NCBI GenBank assembly: GCA_001662425.1 | Contig: BDDC01000240.1 | Span: 3,755 to 67,754, forward strand | DNA from: Chlamydomonas sphaeroides | Lineage: Eukaryota; Chlorophyta; Chlorophyceae; Chlamydomonadales; Chlamydomonadaceae | Direction: 5' to 3' | Length of the DNA stretch: 64,000 nucleotides | In this document: piece by piece, positions 1 through 12,500 of the stretch | Position numbering within the stretch: position 1 is the stretch's first letter | How the letters are laid out: every line of letters begins with the position of its first letter | The notes under the pieces: model-generated | The model's database searches: none | What the model was told of the DNA's origin: nothing | What the model saw: only the letters and a program-made list of their open reading frames with translations | Position numbers and translations under genes: made by a program

Positions 1-865
1 CCTCGAGGTGCTAATACGATTCAGGCTGGGATTCTGGGACGTGGGGGCCAACGGCCCCTGTGGCAGGACGGCGTGGAAGACGAGCTGCATGTGTTCAGCG
101 AGTGTGCGACCCGAGCTTGTTGGGCCGGTATCTGAGGGATGTGTGGAAGAGGCGGACCGAAGCACCGAGGAGCCGAGGGCCCCATCGCAAAAAAACGCGT
201 TGATGGCCCCCCTGGCTGTGAAATGGCGACCTTCAATATATCACAGTAATAACATGTAGCGCATCAAGAAGGTCTACACTTCCCCTCCCGTCCGGGAGCA
301 GACCAGCGCCTTGCGCCGGCAAGCCGGGCAACCCAAAGCAGCACCATTGGCAGTAGCTGCAGCAGCGCCGGCACGGCGCCACATGCCCGCAGTGGGCCTC
401 AGCCCCCCATCGCGCTGCAGAGGCAGATACTCCGACCAGCGTCATGTCTTTATGCTCCGACCAGCGGCACCGTAACCATGCACCCCGCAGCCGCTGACGC
501 AGAACACTCGGGTCTGTGTTCGCTCGTGCATGCGGCCCCGGAAGGGAAGCCCACCACATACATGCGTAGACCGTGAAGCGCCTCTCAATCGCCCAGCAAC
601 CGCCAATGCTGCCCACGCCAGTTTCACGAAGCTCCTCATTATAACCTCACAGGGCGCGCCAGTCTGCTCAAAGTTCGCACCCCACAGCAAGCACCTCGCC
701 CCAACTCCATGAGCAGCCTGCCTCAGTTCTACCATTGCGCCCGCCCAGAATTGCAGCTCCGCCCCAACCTCAAGAGCAGCCCGACTCCGGTCCATGATAA
801 GCACCCCGCCTTGTTTTCGCTCACTCGCACGCTGGTTCATCATTTCAAGCATCTGCCCACATGCA
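1..865. other. Flank with no recognisable gene
   Basis: Region downstream of the minus-strand ankyrin gene. Open frames here are short, differ in frame from any family I know and lack plausible splice partners. It probably holds the 3' untranslated region of the gene to the right. I found no TGTAA signal on the minus strand close to the stop. Confidence 0.4.
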
Positions 866-3609
866 TCAGCGCCACTTGCGCCACGTTCGTTGCGCAGGCC
901 CAGGCCCAGACTCATCAGCTGCCTGCTGGGCTGCAGCCGCGGCGTCGGCGTGGGCCCTGACCCAGGCCGTGCTGGCGGACGGGCCGTGGCCCACAAACTC
1001 CGCGGACCTTGGCCAGTCCACCGGGCAGCCCAGCTCCAGCAGCAGCTGCAGCACCGGCAGCTGCCACAGGTACAGCATGAAGGTGGAGCCCGGTGGGCCC
1101 CAGGGGCAGCCCAGCCGCGCCAGCGCGCGCAGCGTGGCCAGGTCGCCTTGCGCCGCTGCGCCCTCGTAGCAGCCGAACGGCGAGCCCTCTGGTGGCTCCT
1201 GCGCGCGGAAGAGGGTGCCAGCCTATAGGTCGGAGACGGCGGAACGTAGTAATCAGAGTCTCCGAACACGATTCTGCAGTGCTGTAAGGCCCGTCCTCCT
1301 GCCTCCTGTCCTTGCCCCGCTTCCTGCCGGCCGACTCGCTACCCCGGCCCTTTCGGGGTCTCAGCGGAGCGGAGATGACAGCTAGCGTAGCTGCCGTTTA
1401 GTAACGGGCAGCGTGAACAGCTCAGTGACAGGGGTGGCAGCCCGACAGAGTGCGGACCGCTTGATGTGGCGCCGTTAAGGTTGCTGCAGGGCTCCTGTGG
1501 CGCTGGGGCCAGAAGCCTGTTCAACTCACCAGCGGCCAGGGCGCGCCACGCTGCGTCACCAGCCACCCCAGCGCCTCCTCGCTGCCCGCAGCGATGGCGG
1601 CATGCATTGCGGCCTTCGACCACACGCCCGCGGCGCCGACAGGCATCTGCCTCAGGTGCGCCTCCGCCGCCGCCATCAGACCCACATCGCCCAGGCCCGC
1701 CACCCCCGCCGCCGCCCTCGCCGTGTCCCTCCTGCTGACCGGGGCCACGGCCCGCCACGGCCCGAGCAGCTCCGCCACCAGCCAGCGCGCCACCGCGAGG
1801 TGGCCGCTCATGTCCCAGCCGGGCGTGTAGTTTGTTGACCCCGTGCCGACACAATACAGCAGCTTCGCGACGTTCGGCCGCACGCCCGCCGCCACCAGCA
1901 GCCGCAGCGCGGCCAGCTGGCCGTGCCGCGCCGCGACGTTGCACGCCGGGCCGAACGCCTCCAGGCCGTCCTCGGCGCCGTCACTCCGGGCCAGCGCGAG
2001 CAGCGCCTCCAGGATGGCCGAATTGCCATCCTCGGCGGCGATCTGGGGGATGGCCGGGCAGGAAAGAACAGCGTTGGCGCAAGGAACACGGAGCAATGCG
2101 GGACAGCTGGCGGTCCAGGATATCGGCTAGCAATGGGAACCTCGCCGGGTCGGCTAGTGTTAGGTTGCAGCTAGCCCAGGCTTTCGACAGATGAGGGCTC
2201 GCTAGCCACAAGGAGTACACGGAGTTGGTGCCGGGAGTTCGTTGGTGCCGGGATGGACAAGGAGCCAGCGCTGCAGCGCCGGGGGGAGGTGCTAGGCATG
2301 CTAGCAGCTAGCAGCAAGCCATGCCGCAAGCCGATGCCGCACGCAACAACGCAAGCGGCAGCCCAAACCAACGCACCGCGGCGGCTGACTCCAGGTCGAG
2401 GCGGTAGCCCCGCGCCCGCAGCCACGCCAGCCGGTCCGGCGCGTCCACGCCGCACTTCATGGCCACGCGGAGGCACAGGTAGTCGCCTATCCTCTTGGGC
2501 CGGCAGCGCATCCGCTCCTGCAGCCACAGCACCTTGGCGGCCCAATCGGGCCCGGGGCTGGTGGCGGCCGCGGACAGGACGTGGCGCGGTCGCACGTGGG
2601 TGCGGGCCAGGTCGATGCCGTGCTCCGCGACCAGGGCTGCCAGCGAGGGCAGGTCGAGGCTGCGCGCTGCCTCCTCCAGCAGCCGCCGCGTTTCCTGGTC
2701 TGTCGGCCGGTTGTTGTCGCCGCTGCCCTGCTGCACCAGCCACGCCGCCAGCGCGGGGTAGCCTGCCTTTTTGGCCGCGGCGATTGCAGCTTTGGAGTCC
2801 CAAATGGCTCGGTCTTGGGTCAGCAGCCACGCGCAGACGTGCTGGTGGCCACCCCTCGCTGCCGCCACCATCACGTCGCCTTCATCGGACCAGCCCAAGC
2901 CGTCGTCGGCGGCGGCCAGCCAGCGGCACGACTCCAGCTGGCCCGCACCCGCAGCCAGCCGTATGGCGCCGCAGTGACGGAGGTCGCAGCCGGAGGCCCG
3001 GGCCGCCAGCGCCAGGTTGGGCTGCACACCCGCAACCGCCGACAGCCCCACCAGCCGGCGCCGACGCCACAGCGGCAGCGAGCGCACGGCGTCGGGCGCG
3101 CCCCACTTGGCTTCAAAGGCCGCCTCGGGCACCGGCTGAGAGAGCCGGACGACGTTTGCGCCGATGCCCGCAAAGTGCGTCGCGGCATCACGTGACACCG
3201 TGCGCCAAGTAATGGCCTGATCGTTGGGCTCAAATGAGCTAGCGACACGTATAACGAGCTCCTTGGGCAGCAGCTGCCAGATGGCGGGATCTAGCTGCGT
3301 TACGGGCTGGGCAGAACCTTGGCGCGGAGGTTGCCTGCCATCGCCTGCGCCGTCGCGCCACCATCCGCTACATCGCCTGGGCACCCCACACGCCACTGCT
3401 CCGCTGCTGCCTGCCGCGGCGCCGCCGCTGGCCTCGCCGTTTAAGACGGCGGCGCTGTCGGCAACGCCGCCGTTGCCTTCAAACCCGCTGTAGGCCGAGT
3501 CCGATGAGGAATAGCCCCCGTCATACTCGTCCGATGAAGCCCAGTCCTCGTTGGACTCGCCCGACGTGCCGCTGAGTAGCTCGTCGTCGCTGGTCCACGG
3601 TTCTGCCAT
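866..3609 (-). CDS. F-box-like / ankyrin-repeat protein
   Basis: Three exons, all joined in phase 0: 3609-2377, 2042-1530 and 1198-866 (stop TGA), giving 692 residues. Donors are gtgcgt and gtgagt; acceptors are ccccag and cgcgcag. The first ~95 residues are acidic and Ser/Gly-rich (start MAEPWTSDDELLSG). Residues ~110-150 (IWQLLPKELVIRVASSF..., then WRTVSRDAATHF) look like the F-box-like helix that precedes ankyrin repeats in a large volvocine family. The rest is a series of degenerate ankyrin helices, for example AARHGQLAALRLLVAAG and GAAAQGDLATLRALARLGCP. The F-box-like plus ankyrin layout suggests a substrate adaptor of an SCF-type ubiquitin ligase or a protein-binding scaffold, but that role is inferred. 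The first ATG of the long open exon is taken as the start. Function of the individual gene is unknown. Confidence 0.75.
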
Positions 3610-4498
3610 GGCCGCTGTTGCGCGTCGATCTAAGCCTGGGCCGCCACAAGGATGGGTCCGTGCCGTCCTAGAGAGCTGCCATGTAGGCCGAGCTGCCGAG
3701 GAGGCACGGCGTCAGGTTGGCAGGACCAGGAAGGTGCTGACTGTAATCGCGACGAGTCAACTGGAGGACAACGTGCTCCGCTCCCCCAGGCTACCTTCCT
3801 CACTTTTTCCAGCAGTGATTTTGCAGGCATCAGCTGCAGGTCAGCTGTGTGCCGTGCTCAGCGTAATTGGGTTGGGTCAACCTCTCTTGAGTTGCGAAAG
3901 CGCTCAAGGCCTTGATCAGTGCGCAAGCAAAGCTGCCAGCATATCTTAGAATAAGATGCTCGCGCAGTCAACGAGCTTGGAGGCTGTACGGCTGGGCACG
4001 GCTGCGAAACCACGCCTCCTTATTCACGCCCCGGGCCCCCAGCCTCCCAGAGGACAACTTTGACGAGGACGATGAGGGTACGGTATCTGGCTCAAAGTTA
4101 AGCAGGCACACCGCCACATCCGGTAGGTCTTTTTCGAAGACATATGCCAGGCCCCCAAAAAGCCAAACCCTGTGCGCCGGGCCCCGCAGCAGCCGTTAAT
4201 TCGGGCCACTAATGCAGCGCCGCCAGCAGCTGCAGCACTGGCAGCGCCCAACCAAACCGAGTGCCAGACCCACAACAACTCCAGTGCTTAACGCTGTAAC
4301 AAACAATGCTCATACGGTAACCACGTCTGTCCATTTTTTAAGGTTGCTACGGCGCTGCGCAGAGGTTTGCCCAACCCGAGCAATGTTAGCTAATAGCGCC
4401 ACCCTGTCTCGACATATTGCGGCCGTTAGATCCTAAGGCGAAGTACGTTGGGGATACCAGTACTGCCACTAAGTGAATCAGCTCCCGAGCATTGAACT
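3610..4498. other. Intergenic, promoter side of ankyrin gene
   Basis: Lies between the start of the ankyrin gene and the stop of the lectin-rod gene, both on the minus strand. I see no coding exon, RNA gene or convincing regulatory motif. It must contain the ankyrin-gene promoter and the 3' end of the lectin-rod gene. Confidence 0.4.
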
Positions 4499-7400
4499 TC
4501 AGTGCGCCCACCGCTGCGGAGGGTGTGGCGGCGGGGAACGCCGTAGCGACGGCGAGTGGCGCGGTGGCCAAGGCGAGCGGCGCGGTGGCGGCGAGTGGCG
4601 CGGTGGCGGAGGTGAGCGGCGCGGTGGCGGCGAGCGGCGCGGTGGCGGAGGTGAGCGGCGCGGTGGCGGCGAGCGGCGCGGTGGCGGCGAAGGGCTGCGG
4701 CGTGGCGGCGGCGACCGGCGAGGCGGCGGCGGCGGCGAGCGCTTCGGCGGCGGCGAGCGCTTCGGCGGCGGCGAGCGCCTTGGCGGCGGCGGTCGGCGTA
4801 GCGGCGGCGAAGGGCTGCTCTTTGGTGGCGGTGAAAGGCTGCGCCTTGGCGGCGGCGATCGACGCGGCGGCGGTGAGCGCTTCGGCGGCGGGGAGCGCAT
4901 TGGCGGCGGCGGCGGCGACGACGCCACCTCTGCGCAGGGCGGCGGCAGGGGAGCAGCCCGCTCAGCGGGGCGACGCACGTCCAAGGCGGGAGCTGCTGCG
5001 GGAGCCCCCCATGCCTCCAACATCCCCTGCATGTCATCCCCTACCCCCACCAAGTGCGCGCACCCACCATGATCCCGGAAGGTCCTCAAGGATTACCATG
5101 TGTTCCATGCATATACTCGTACATACCCTCAACGCAAACATGGACAGTACCGGTATGTGTAGCACGATTGCGCTCACCATGGAAGCGGAAGGTCCTGGCG
5201 CGCGCCTCCGGGTCGTCGCAGGGCAGCAGCGTCAGGTCGCGGCCCTGCCCGAACTCGCCCCGGTACACGCCCACGCAAGCGCCTGGCGGTTGGGGCGCAC
5301 GTCATCGTCACAACGGGTGGGCGGCAGGCGTCACTTGCAGGCCGGGGACTCCGGGGCCCACGCCAGGACACGGGGTGGGCAGCAAGGCGTGGGCAGCCAC
5401 CAGCAGCGAGGTAGGCCATCTGGCGGCCAGACGGAGAGGCGTGTGGAGCCACTCGGCGAGCTCAGCCCGTCCAGGCCTTGGGCCCCGCTAAGCGGCAGGC
5501 AGCGTTACCCCAAGCCAAGGTGCGTGGCAAGCCGCCACCTTGCAGCTCCGGTCGGCGCCTCGGCCGCACTCAGCCACGCCGCCGGCAACGGGGCAGGCTG
5601 CTGCCTCACCTTGCATGTGCGTGGGCTGCAGCTGCCACCTGCTCGGCCCGGGAGAGCAACAGGACGAGGGGCAGCAACGGGTGGTCAAGCAGGGGCAGCA
5701 GCGGCAGGGACACCCGGCGGTGTGGCGCAGTGCGCTACGCACGCACCCGCGGCTGCCCGCACCCAAGCACCCATCCTCTGCGTCCCGTCCCCCGTTTCCT
5801 GGATTCTAGATCCTGGATCCTGAACCCTGCATTCTAGATTTTAGAAATCAGGACCCTGGAATCGGCCGGTAGCCTTGTTGCCCCCAGTCACACGAACCCG
5901 GTAGCGGCCCCCTCGAGGCGGAAGCGCTGCCAGGTGCCGTCGTCGCCCTCGCCTCCGTGGCCGCAGGTGGAGATGACGACGGCCGCGTCCGGCGCCGTAC
6001 GGCCGCCGTACACGCCCAGGCAGCTCTGGCCGCCATCGACCGCGTTGCGAATGATGAGCTCGCCGTCGCCGCCTGCGACGGAGGGGCCCTGACTGCCTCA
6101 GCCGTGCGGCCTCGTGCGGTCGAGCATGCACTAGCCACGGTGCTGCCGTGGCTGCGGGTCCCGCTCTGGAGCAGGAGCCCTGCTCTGGAGAGCCTACAGC
6201 GACTGGCATTCGCAGCAACCGCACAACCGGAGCCGGCTGCAGCCGTCGCAGTGAGGTCGGCCGACCGCACCTGACGCCTCCACCAGCCACACCGCCGGCT
6301 CCATGGTGCTCCAGCAGCCGAACAGCTCGGCCGCCGGCTCGGGTCCGGAGCCGTCCGGCCGCACGCAGAGCTCCAGAGGGGCCGAGCCGGACCGCGCCGG
6401 CGGCGCGGGGTCCGGTCCCCACACGCGAAGCGAGTAGCGGGCGCCGGCTGAGGCGGGTGAGGGACGGGGAACCGTGGTGCGGAGTGAGTGGCAGGGAGGG
6501 GGCGCCGAGTGGCGTGCGTCGCCAGCGCGCCTGGTACGACACCAAGTGGCGTCTGCCGAGGGCTCGACAAGCGCGCAGTGCGGCCATCCACGGCAAGGTT
6601 CAAGGTGCGGGCGGCGGCTCGCGTGTGGGCAGGACGCCATGACCACAACATGGTCACTTGCGAGGTGGTCATTTGATGAGATGAAGCGCCTAAATGTCTT
6701 GTCGCCTAGTCATGCGCAAGCATAATGTATTATCGCGAGATGGCGGCAGCTCACGTGTGGGCATCACCAGCCCAAAGGGTGGCCGCGGCGGTGGCGGCGG
6801 CTGCGGTCCCCGCCGCCAGCTCACTGCGGCAAGCGGGCGGCAGCGGGCGGGGTTGGGGCCAGCGGCGCGGCTCGCGTCAGGGAGCAGGCGCTCGGCCCGC
6901 GTTGGCACCGGAAGGGGCCTCCCAGACCGTGCCACGCTGCCGGCTGCGTGGCGGAAGAAAAGAAAAAGAAAAGAAAAGAATACCCTGGGGCTGGGCCGCC
7001 TAGGGTGGGTTAAGGGGACAGGGCATCCGGGGTCTAAGACCGCCTGCCACCGTCACCGTGCGTGGCGGAAGGCCGGTCGTGGCGCGCATGTGCCCCACCC
7101 AGCTGGCCAGCGCCGCTCCATGGCCGTGGCCCGCCCCAAGTGACCGCGACTCACGCTGCAGGCGGAGCGTGGTGAGGTCCCGGCCGCACGGCAGCAGCCC
7201 CAGCGGCCCGCCCACAGCCCAGGCGCCGGTGACGCCCACGCACAGGCCTGTAGCGGGACGGCGAGGCAGGGGATGGGGAGGGCGCAGGGGTGCTGGCCCG
7301 ACCCATGGGCGCAGCCCTAGGGCCTGGCAGAGAGGCGAAACAGCTGGTGGCGTGCGGGAGGCGCCCCGCCCCCACCCGGCTGCTGCTTACCTGGATGCTG

Positions 7401-8212
7401 CGAGGGCTGCAGCGACCAGAGCCTGTGTGGTGTGTTAGGGCCGGCCCAGGACGTGCGTGGGTTGCGGGTGCAATGGTATGATGGGCCTCCTAGTCCGCCC
7501 CGGCACACCCCTGCTGAGGCTGGCCAGGTGAGGGGCAGGCGGACCGCCCCGACCACGTCCCATCGCAGCGCCCGGCCGTCGCCCCCCGGCGGGTCCCCCA
7601 TGTGCGCACCTGTCGCCGGACGGCAGCACAGCAAACAGCTGTGCCGCGGCCGCGTCGTCGTCGCAGGGCGCCGACAGCAGCACGGCGCCTGGCTCGTCCT
7701 GCCAGCCCTCCGCCGCCAGCGTAGCGCACAGGTCCCTGGCCTTGGCGCTGCGCAGCCGGAAGGCGTCGGGCGTGGCGGCTGCGGGCAGGTGGAGGGCGCC
7801 GCGGGGACAGGAGCACGGGACGTCGAGCCGTGCCGAGCCGAGCCAGTGCGTGTAAGTCCCGTCAACATGGAGGCCCCCAGGGGATGAACCCAAGCTGCCT
7901 TGCCGGCACTCATCCTGGATGCGCGGCAAACATGCCGCGTCAAGCTGCCCAAAGCGACACCCGGAATCTCATACACAATTACACACGCATGCGAACAGCC
8001 CCCTGCTGTTCCCGCATGAGCAGTGCCTTGCCGCGCACCTGTCGCCTCCAGCTGCCAGACCTGGCTGGTGCGCAGTCCGTCGCAGCGATCCAGATCCAGC
8101 AGGGCATCGTCGTTGTTGTCGTACAGGTAACCCGACGGCCCCACGCCCAGGCAGTAGTCGTACGCGAAGACGAACTGGGCGTCTAGCAGTTGGAAGGTGT
8201 AGTACTCGTTGG
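4499..8212 (-). CDS. Beta-trefoil (ricin-B-like) lectin repeats plus SPPP rod; 5' incomplete
   Basis: Minus-strand exons read by motif and phase: 8212-8039, 7778-7610, 7422-7391, 7247-7155, 6447-6271, ~6057 to ~5895, 5282-5178 and 5040-4499 (stop TGA). Each module carries a Cys pair and an aromatic end like a beta-trefoil subdomain: YCLGVGPSGY...CDG...VWQLEATG, DLCATLAAEGW...APCDDD...RLWSLQPS, LCVGVTGAW...LPCGRD, ELCVRPDGSG...GCWSTM, SCLGVYGGR...STCGHG...WQRFRLEG and ACVGVYRGEF...LPCDD...RTFRFHG. Six units would make two trefoils. The last exon encodes about 170 residues of SPPPRRSPPP-type repeat, like the hydroxyproline-rich rods of volvocine wall and extracellular-matrix proteins. A secreted carbohydrate-binding matrix protein is inferred. 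Unresolved: the signal peptide and first exons (right of 8212), the donor of the exon ending near 5895, and the rather purine-rich acceptor at 5041. Confidence 0.6.
4540..4925 (-). repeat. Codon repeat encoding SPPPRR-type rod
   Basis: Degenerate array of ggcggcgagcgg-like units. On the minus strand it reads as Ser-Pro-Pro-Pro-Arg/Lys-Arg repeats in the last exon of the lectin-rod gene; on the plus strand it stays open as Ala/Ser/Gly repeats, which is a shadow. Confidence 0.7.
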
Positions 8213-9559
8213 CTGGGGTGCAGTTGTGTGTGGAGATTTGGGGGGATGTGAGGTTTGGGGGCAGGGTTTGGGGTGTCAGTTGTTGGACCGGGGCAGGGCT
8301 GGTGGCAGTGTCGGTGACACGCTGCGTGCCTGCGTGTCTGGCTGCCAGCTGGGAACTTGATAGCCTTGCGAGGGCTTGTGCTTGCCTTGGATGCTTGTGA
8401 CAAAGTCATAGTCTGGGGTGACGGGGGCGCAAGGGCACACGTGTGGGGGGTTGAGGTTGGGGCAAAAGCCAACGCGATATGGCGCGTGAGCGGGATGGTG
8501 CTACAGACAACAGCGGACCGGGAGCCAGGCACAGGCACCGTGCGCTTACCCTGAAGGTGTCGTCGTGTGACTGGTGCGGCACCTGCTTGGCCACGGCAAG
8601 CGGCGCGGGATGGGGGCGGAGCGATGCGGGAAGCGCATGGGACGGCGGGCGTGGCGGTTGGGGCACGTCGGCGTTACACGAGTGTGGCCGAGTGATAGAA
8701 ACGGAAAGCGTGCATGTCTGGTTGCTATGTGTACGTTGGATCGTGCGCAGCGTCGCGACTACGAAAGGCATCGGCGAGACTCGATTGGCATCGCGACGGA
8801 CGCGCGCTCACCAGAGACAGCGCTGGCCATCGAAGGCGGTGCAAACGCCAACACGATGCACATTGCAGTGGCCGCGTCGAGAAAGCGTAGCGAGGGCGCG
8901 GAACATGTCGCATGTGCGCTTCTGCAAGTAACCCTTGCTCTGCCCATCCTGCGTGCGTGGAAGTATATGACATGCGTTGCGCGTATAGCCGGCTTAGTTC
9001 CAGCAGCGTTTCTTGGCTACTTTGGTGCGTGCCGTCGCCGCGGTTAGTGCCCACGTCGCCACCCCCCCCCCATCCCCCACCACTCCGGCCTCGACACAAA
9101 GTCACTTGAACCTCTTCAGCGCACGTCATCCCGCCCCCATCAGCACTTTGCCGAAGTCTTCTTGCCCCAACAAGCCTATCCGGCAAAACATGCACTCACC
9201 CAACCTTGCATGGCGCACGCGCGCAGCGCCCCAGCATCAGGAAGTCGTCTCTGCAACCGGCAGCAACCGCCACATCGCACCAGGCCTTGGCGGGCACGGC
9301 TCAGGCGCCCCCCCACCCCTGCAGCCCGGGTTCACGCCATCACACTGCAAAGTCGGCACCGGCAGAGCCAACCGCACTCCTACCACCTGCCGCGGCTCCG
9401 CTCCAAACACGCACGCTTACGACCTAGACCTCATCCGCTGTGCAGCAGCACCTGCTTCGGCCATCCGCTTGCTTCACGTTCCGCCGGGGTCACGCTTAAC
9501 TACCAGTACAGTTCAGCCGCACGCGCCCTCCTCAAGATCAATCCCACCCGCCGCCAGCC
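8213..9559. other. Unresolved 5' end of lectin-rod gene and intergenic DNA
   Basis: Must hold the first exons, signal peptide and promoter of the lectin-rod gene. A donor-like site (gtaagc) at 8549-8544 follows a short open stretch in which at least one frame joins the exon at 8212 in phase 1, but no convincing start or signal peptide could be chosen. The part nearer 9559 would be the 3' untranslated region of the DeSI-type gene. Confidence 0.35.
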
Positions 9560-12500
9560 TCATCGGCCTGGAGGCCCTGCAGCGGCGGAGCTCGGCGCCC
9601 GCGCAGCAGCCTTGCCGTCACGAGCAGGCGCGCCCCCCGCTGCTCGGCCTTCCCCAGGCTCCACGCTGCGACGGCCCGGCAACGGTACCGCGGCGGCCTC
9701 CCTGGCGGCCTCACGGCTCCTGCGCCTGGCGGCGGCAGCGGACACACGCAGCAACACACAAGGCGCACAAGGCGCACGTCATGGGCGCTGTAAGGTGGCG
9801 TGACGGCAGCGGAGCCTGCAGCGCAAGCTGGTCACGGCAGGCCGTACGATGATGGTGGCGCACGCATGCACGCGCACGGTTGCAGCGCTGGGCGCTCCAG
9901 CTTCATCCCAGGGGTTCCCAGCTGCGGGGGGGGCCCTGACAAGTACCGGCAGTTTGCTGGGTGTTAGTCTGCTTACCGACAGCCCGAACCGGCACCGCAC
10001 CTGTCATCCGCATCGCGCGCGCCGCCCGGAGCCGCCGATCCCGCCCCCGGCGCCGGCGGGCCGCCGCCGCTGCGCTGTGCCGCCAAGCGGCCGGCCCGTA
10101 CCTCCGACGGCGGCACCCCGCCGGGCGCCGGCGCCTGCGGGCCTGGCTCCACCAGCCCGATGAAGCCGACGGCGCCGCCAGCGGCCGCCGCCAAAGCGGC
10201 GCCGGGTTCGGGGACGGGTACCCCCGGCGGCGGCTCCGGCGTGGGCGCTGCAGAGCGGTTAAAGAGGAGGTCCACGAACCCGCCCGACAGCACGCTCCAT
10301 GGCCGAGGCGGCTCGTCGCCTGGCTCCGGCGACGGAGACGGCGCCGGCCGGGCTGCGGCAACAGGCGCGGCGGCGTTGGCGGCGCCGTCAGCGCAGGCGT
10401 CGGGCAGCCGGTCGTGGGCTTGGCCGAGGACGGGCCTCGACGGTGCCGGAGCTGGCACGGGGGAGGCGGTGGCGCGCCGCGGCGCGTGCCCCGGCGGCGG
10501 CGACGGCGCCCTCAGCGCGGGGGCCGGCGGCGGCAGCCCCGCACCTGACGGCCGCTTCTGCAAGGGCTGCGGCTGCGGCTGCTGCAGCGGCTGCGGCTGC
10601 GACCTGGCCCGCAGCGTCTCTTGCACCGGCGCCAAGCGCTGCGCGCCGCCGGCAACGTGGTGTTGCGGTTCGGCGCCGGCGGCGCCGGCGGCGCCGGCGG
10701 CAGCAGCGTGCTGCTCGGCCCGGGCCTCAGCGCAGGCGGCCCCAGGGCCCCTTTCCGCCGCCAGGCCCGACGGCATGGCATCGTCACCGGCCACATCGTC
10801 GCCGGCCCCGTCCACGTCAGCGTCCGTGGGCGGCGGCGCCGTGGGGTCAGGGAAGATGCGCCGGCTGCTGCTGACTCGCCGCTTCGAGGGCGTGCGGCCG
10901 CCGCCGAGCGAGGGCGGGGACGCTGAGCCGCCGCCCAGCGCCGTCGGCGGCATCGGCAGCGCCGTCCGGGACTGGCCGTCGGAGGCCGAGGCCGAGGGCG
11001 TCGCCGATGGCAGCCGCACGCTGCTCGGCTCGGCTGACGGCAGGCCGCCGGCGGCGCCGTCGGCGGCCGCTGCCACTGCCGCCGGCGGCCCCGGCCCGCT
11101 GCCTTCGCCGCCCAGCGCGCCTGCCACGAGTCCTGCAAAGTCGGACTGCGCCAAGAGGCTGACGGCCCTGGCTAAGCTGGAGGCATGGCCGTTGGCGGCA
11201 GCGCCCTCCGCCGCCGCCGCCACCGGCGTCCCGCCGCTGCCGCTGCCGCCGCAGCCGTCCCGCCGCATGCTCTGCAGCCCCGGAGCCGGCGCGGGGCTCG
11301 TCCTTCCCCTCCCGCTGGCGGACGCGGCGTCCGGCTCTGCGCCGCCTAGCCGGCGCCCTGCCGCCTGCGCGCCTGCGGCCGCAGCGCCGCTGCCTGGCGC
11401 GGCGCCGAGGCCCGCCACGCCCCAGCGCCGCGGGTCCCGGAACCAGGGCGGCAGCTCTGCGGCGATGCTGCGGGCGTGGCCCTGGAACACGTTGAGCGAG
11501 GAGGCCGCCACCGGGATGGGGCTGCGGGGCGGGGGATGGACAGGAGGCCGAGGGCGCGGTGGGGACGTGTCGGTGGGTGGGTGGGTGGTGGGTGGGTGGG
11601 TGGGTGAAGGTGGGAGCCATGACCATCGCCGCATCCGGGGGCAGGTACGGAACCATGGGGCGAGGGCACGTGGGCTGTGTGGCTCAGGCGGCGCTGGCAC
11701 CTGTCGCTGGCGCAGGCCGGCCGTCAACGCCTGCTCGCCGCGGCGATGGCTCGCCCGGCGCGGCCGCACCTGTCCAGGTGGCCGCAGCAGCAGGGCAGGC
11801 AGGCGGCCAGCGCCGAGGCGCAGCTCGTCAGCCGCGTCACGAGGGGCGGCACCAGCGCCTGCGGGGCAGGGGGTGCAGGGGGCGCATGGGCGCATCGGCG
11901 ACGTGCGGCAGGCACGACCTCGGCTTGCCGCAGGCGCTGAGGCCACCCCGTCAGGCCCAGAGCCCTCTTCTCGCGCTGTGCCGTGCGAGGGAGCCAGCGC
12001 CCCCGTGCGGCCACATCTATCGATGATGAGGCACGGGCCGGCCTGGCGGTACCGGCGGCTTGCCTGCAGCGAGCCCTTTCCCGGCGCGGCCTTGAAGTGG
12101 GGCGACGCCAGCAGCCTGGCCGCCATGTCGCGCGCAAAGTGGTTGCAGTTGCGCGACAGCAGGCGGTAGCTGGGGCCGACCCACATGCCCTGCGGCCACG
12201 GCGGCGCGGACCACGGGCACTGTCACCGACGCGTTGAAGTGCGTTTGCGTAGAGCGCCACATGCGCCCGGGGGTGGGGCGCGGGGTATGGGCAGCCGCAC
12301 GTGTTGCGACAGGGGCCCGACGGTGGCACAGGCCCGGGCTTGACCCGCAGGGACCAGCCGGTGGCAGGGGAGGTGGGCCGCTTCGTGGCTGAGCCCACGT
12401 TCACAACGGCCTCCAGGCTCCCAGCCTCTGCGCGCCCCCAGCCCCACCTCGGCCTGCAGCCCCCGCAGCAGCTCCTCCAGCCGCGCCAGCGGCGCCATCC

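Noticed and set aside
4492..5823. Long plus-strand open frame of Ala/Ser/Gly repeats
   Set aside because: It is the antisense shadow of the SPPP repeat and continues into unrelated low-complexity sequence without splice logic. The minus strand has the family motifs.
10160..12169. 669-codon plus-strand open frame
   Set aside because: Antisense shadow of the DeSI-type tail exon; high GC keeps all frames open. The minus-strand frame fits splice phases on both sides.
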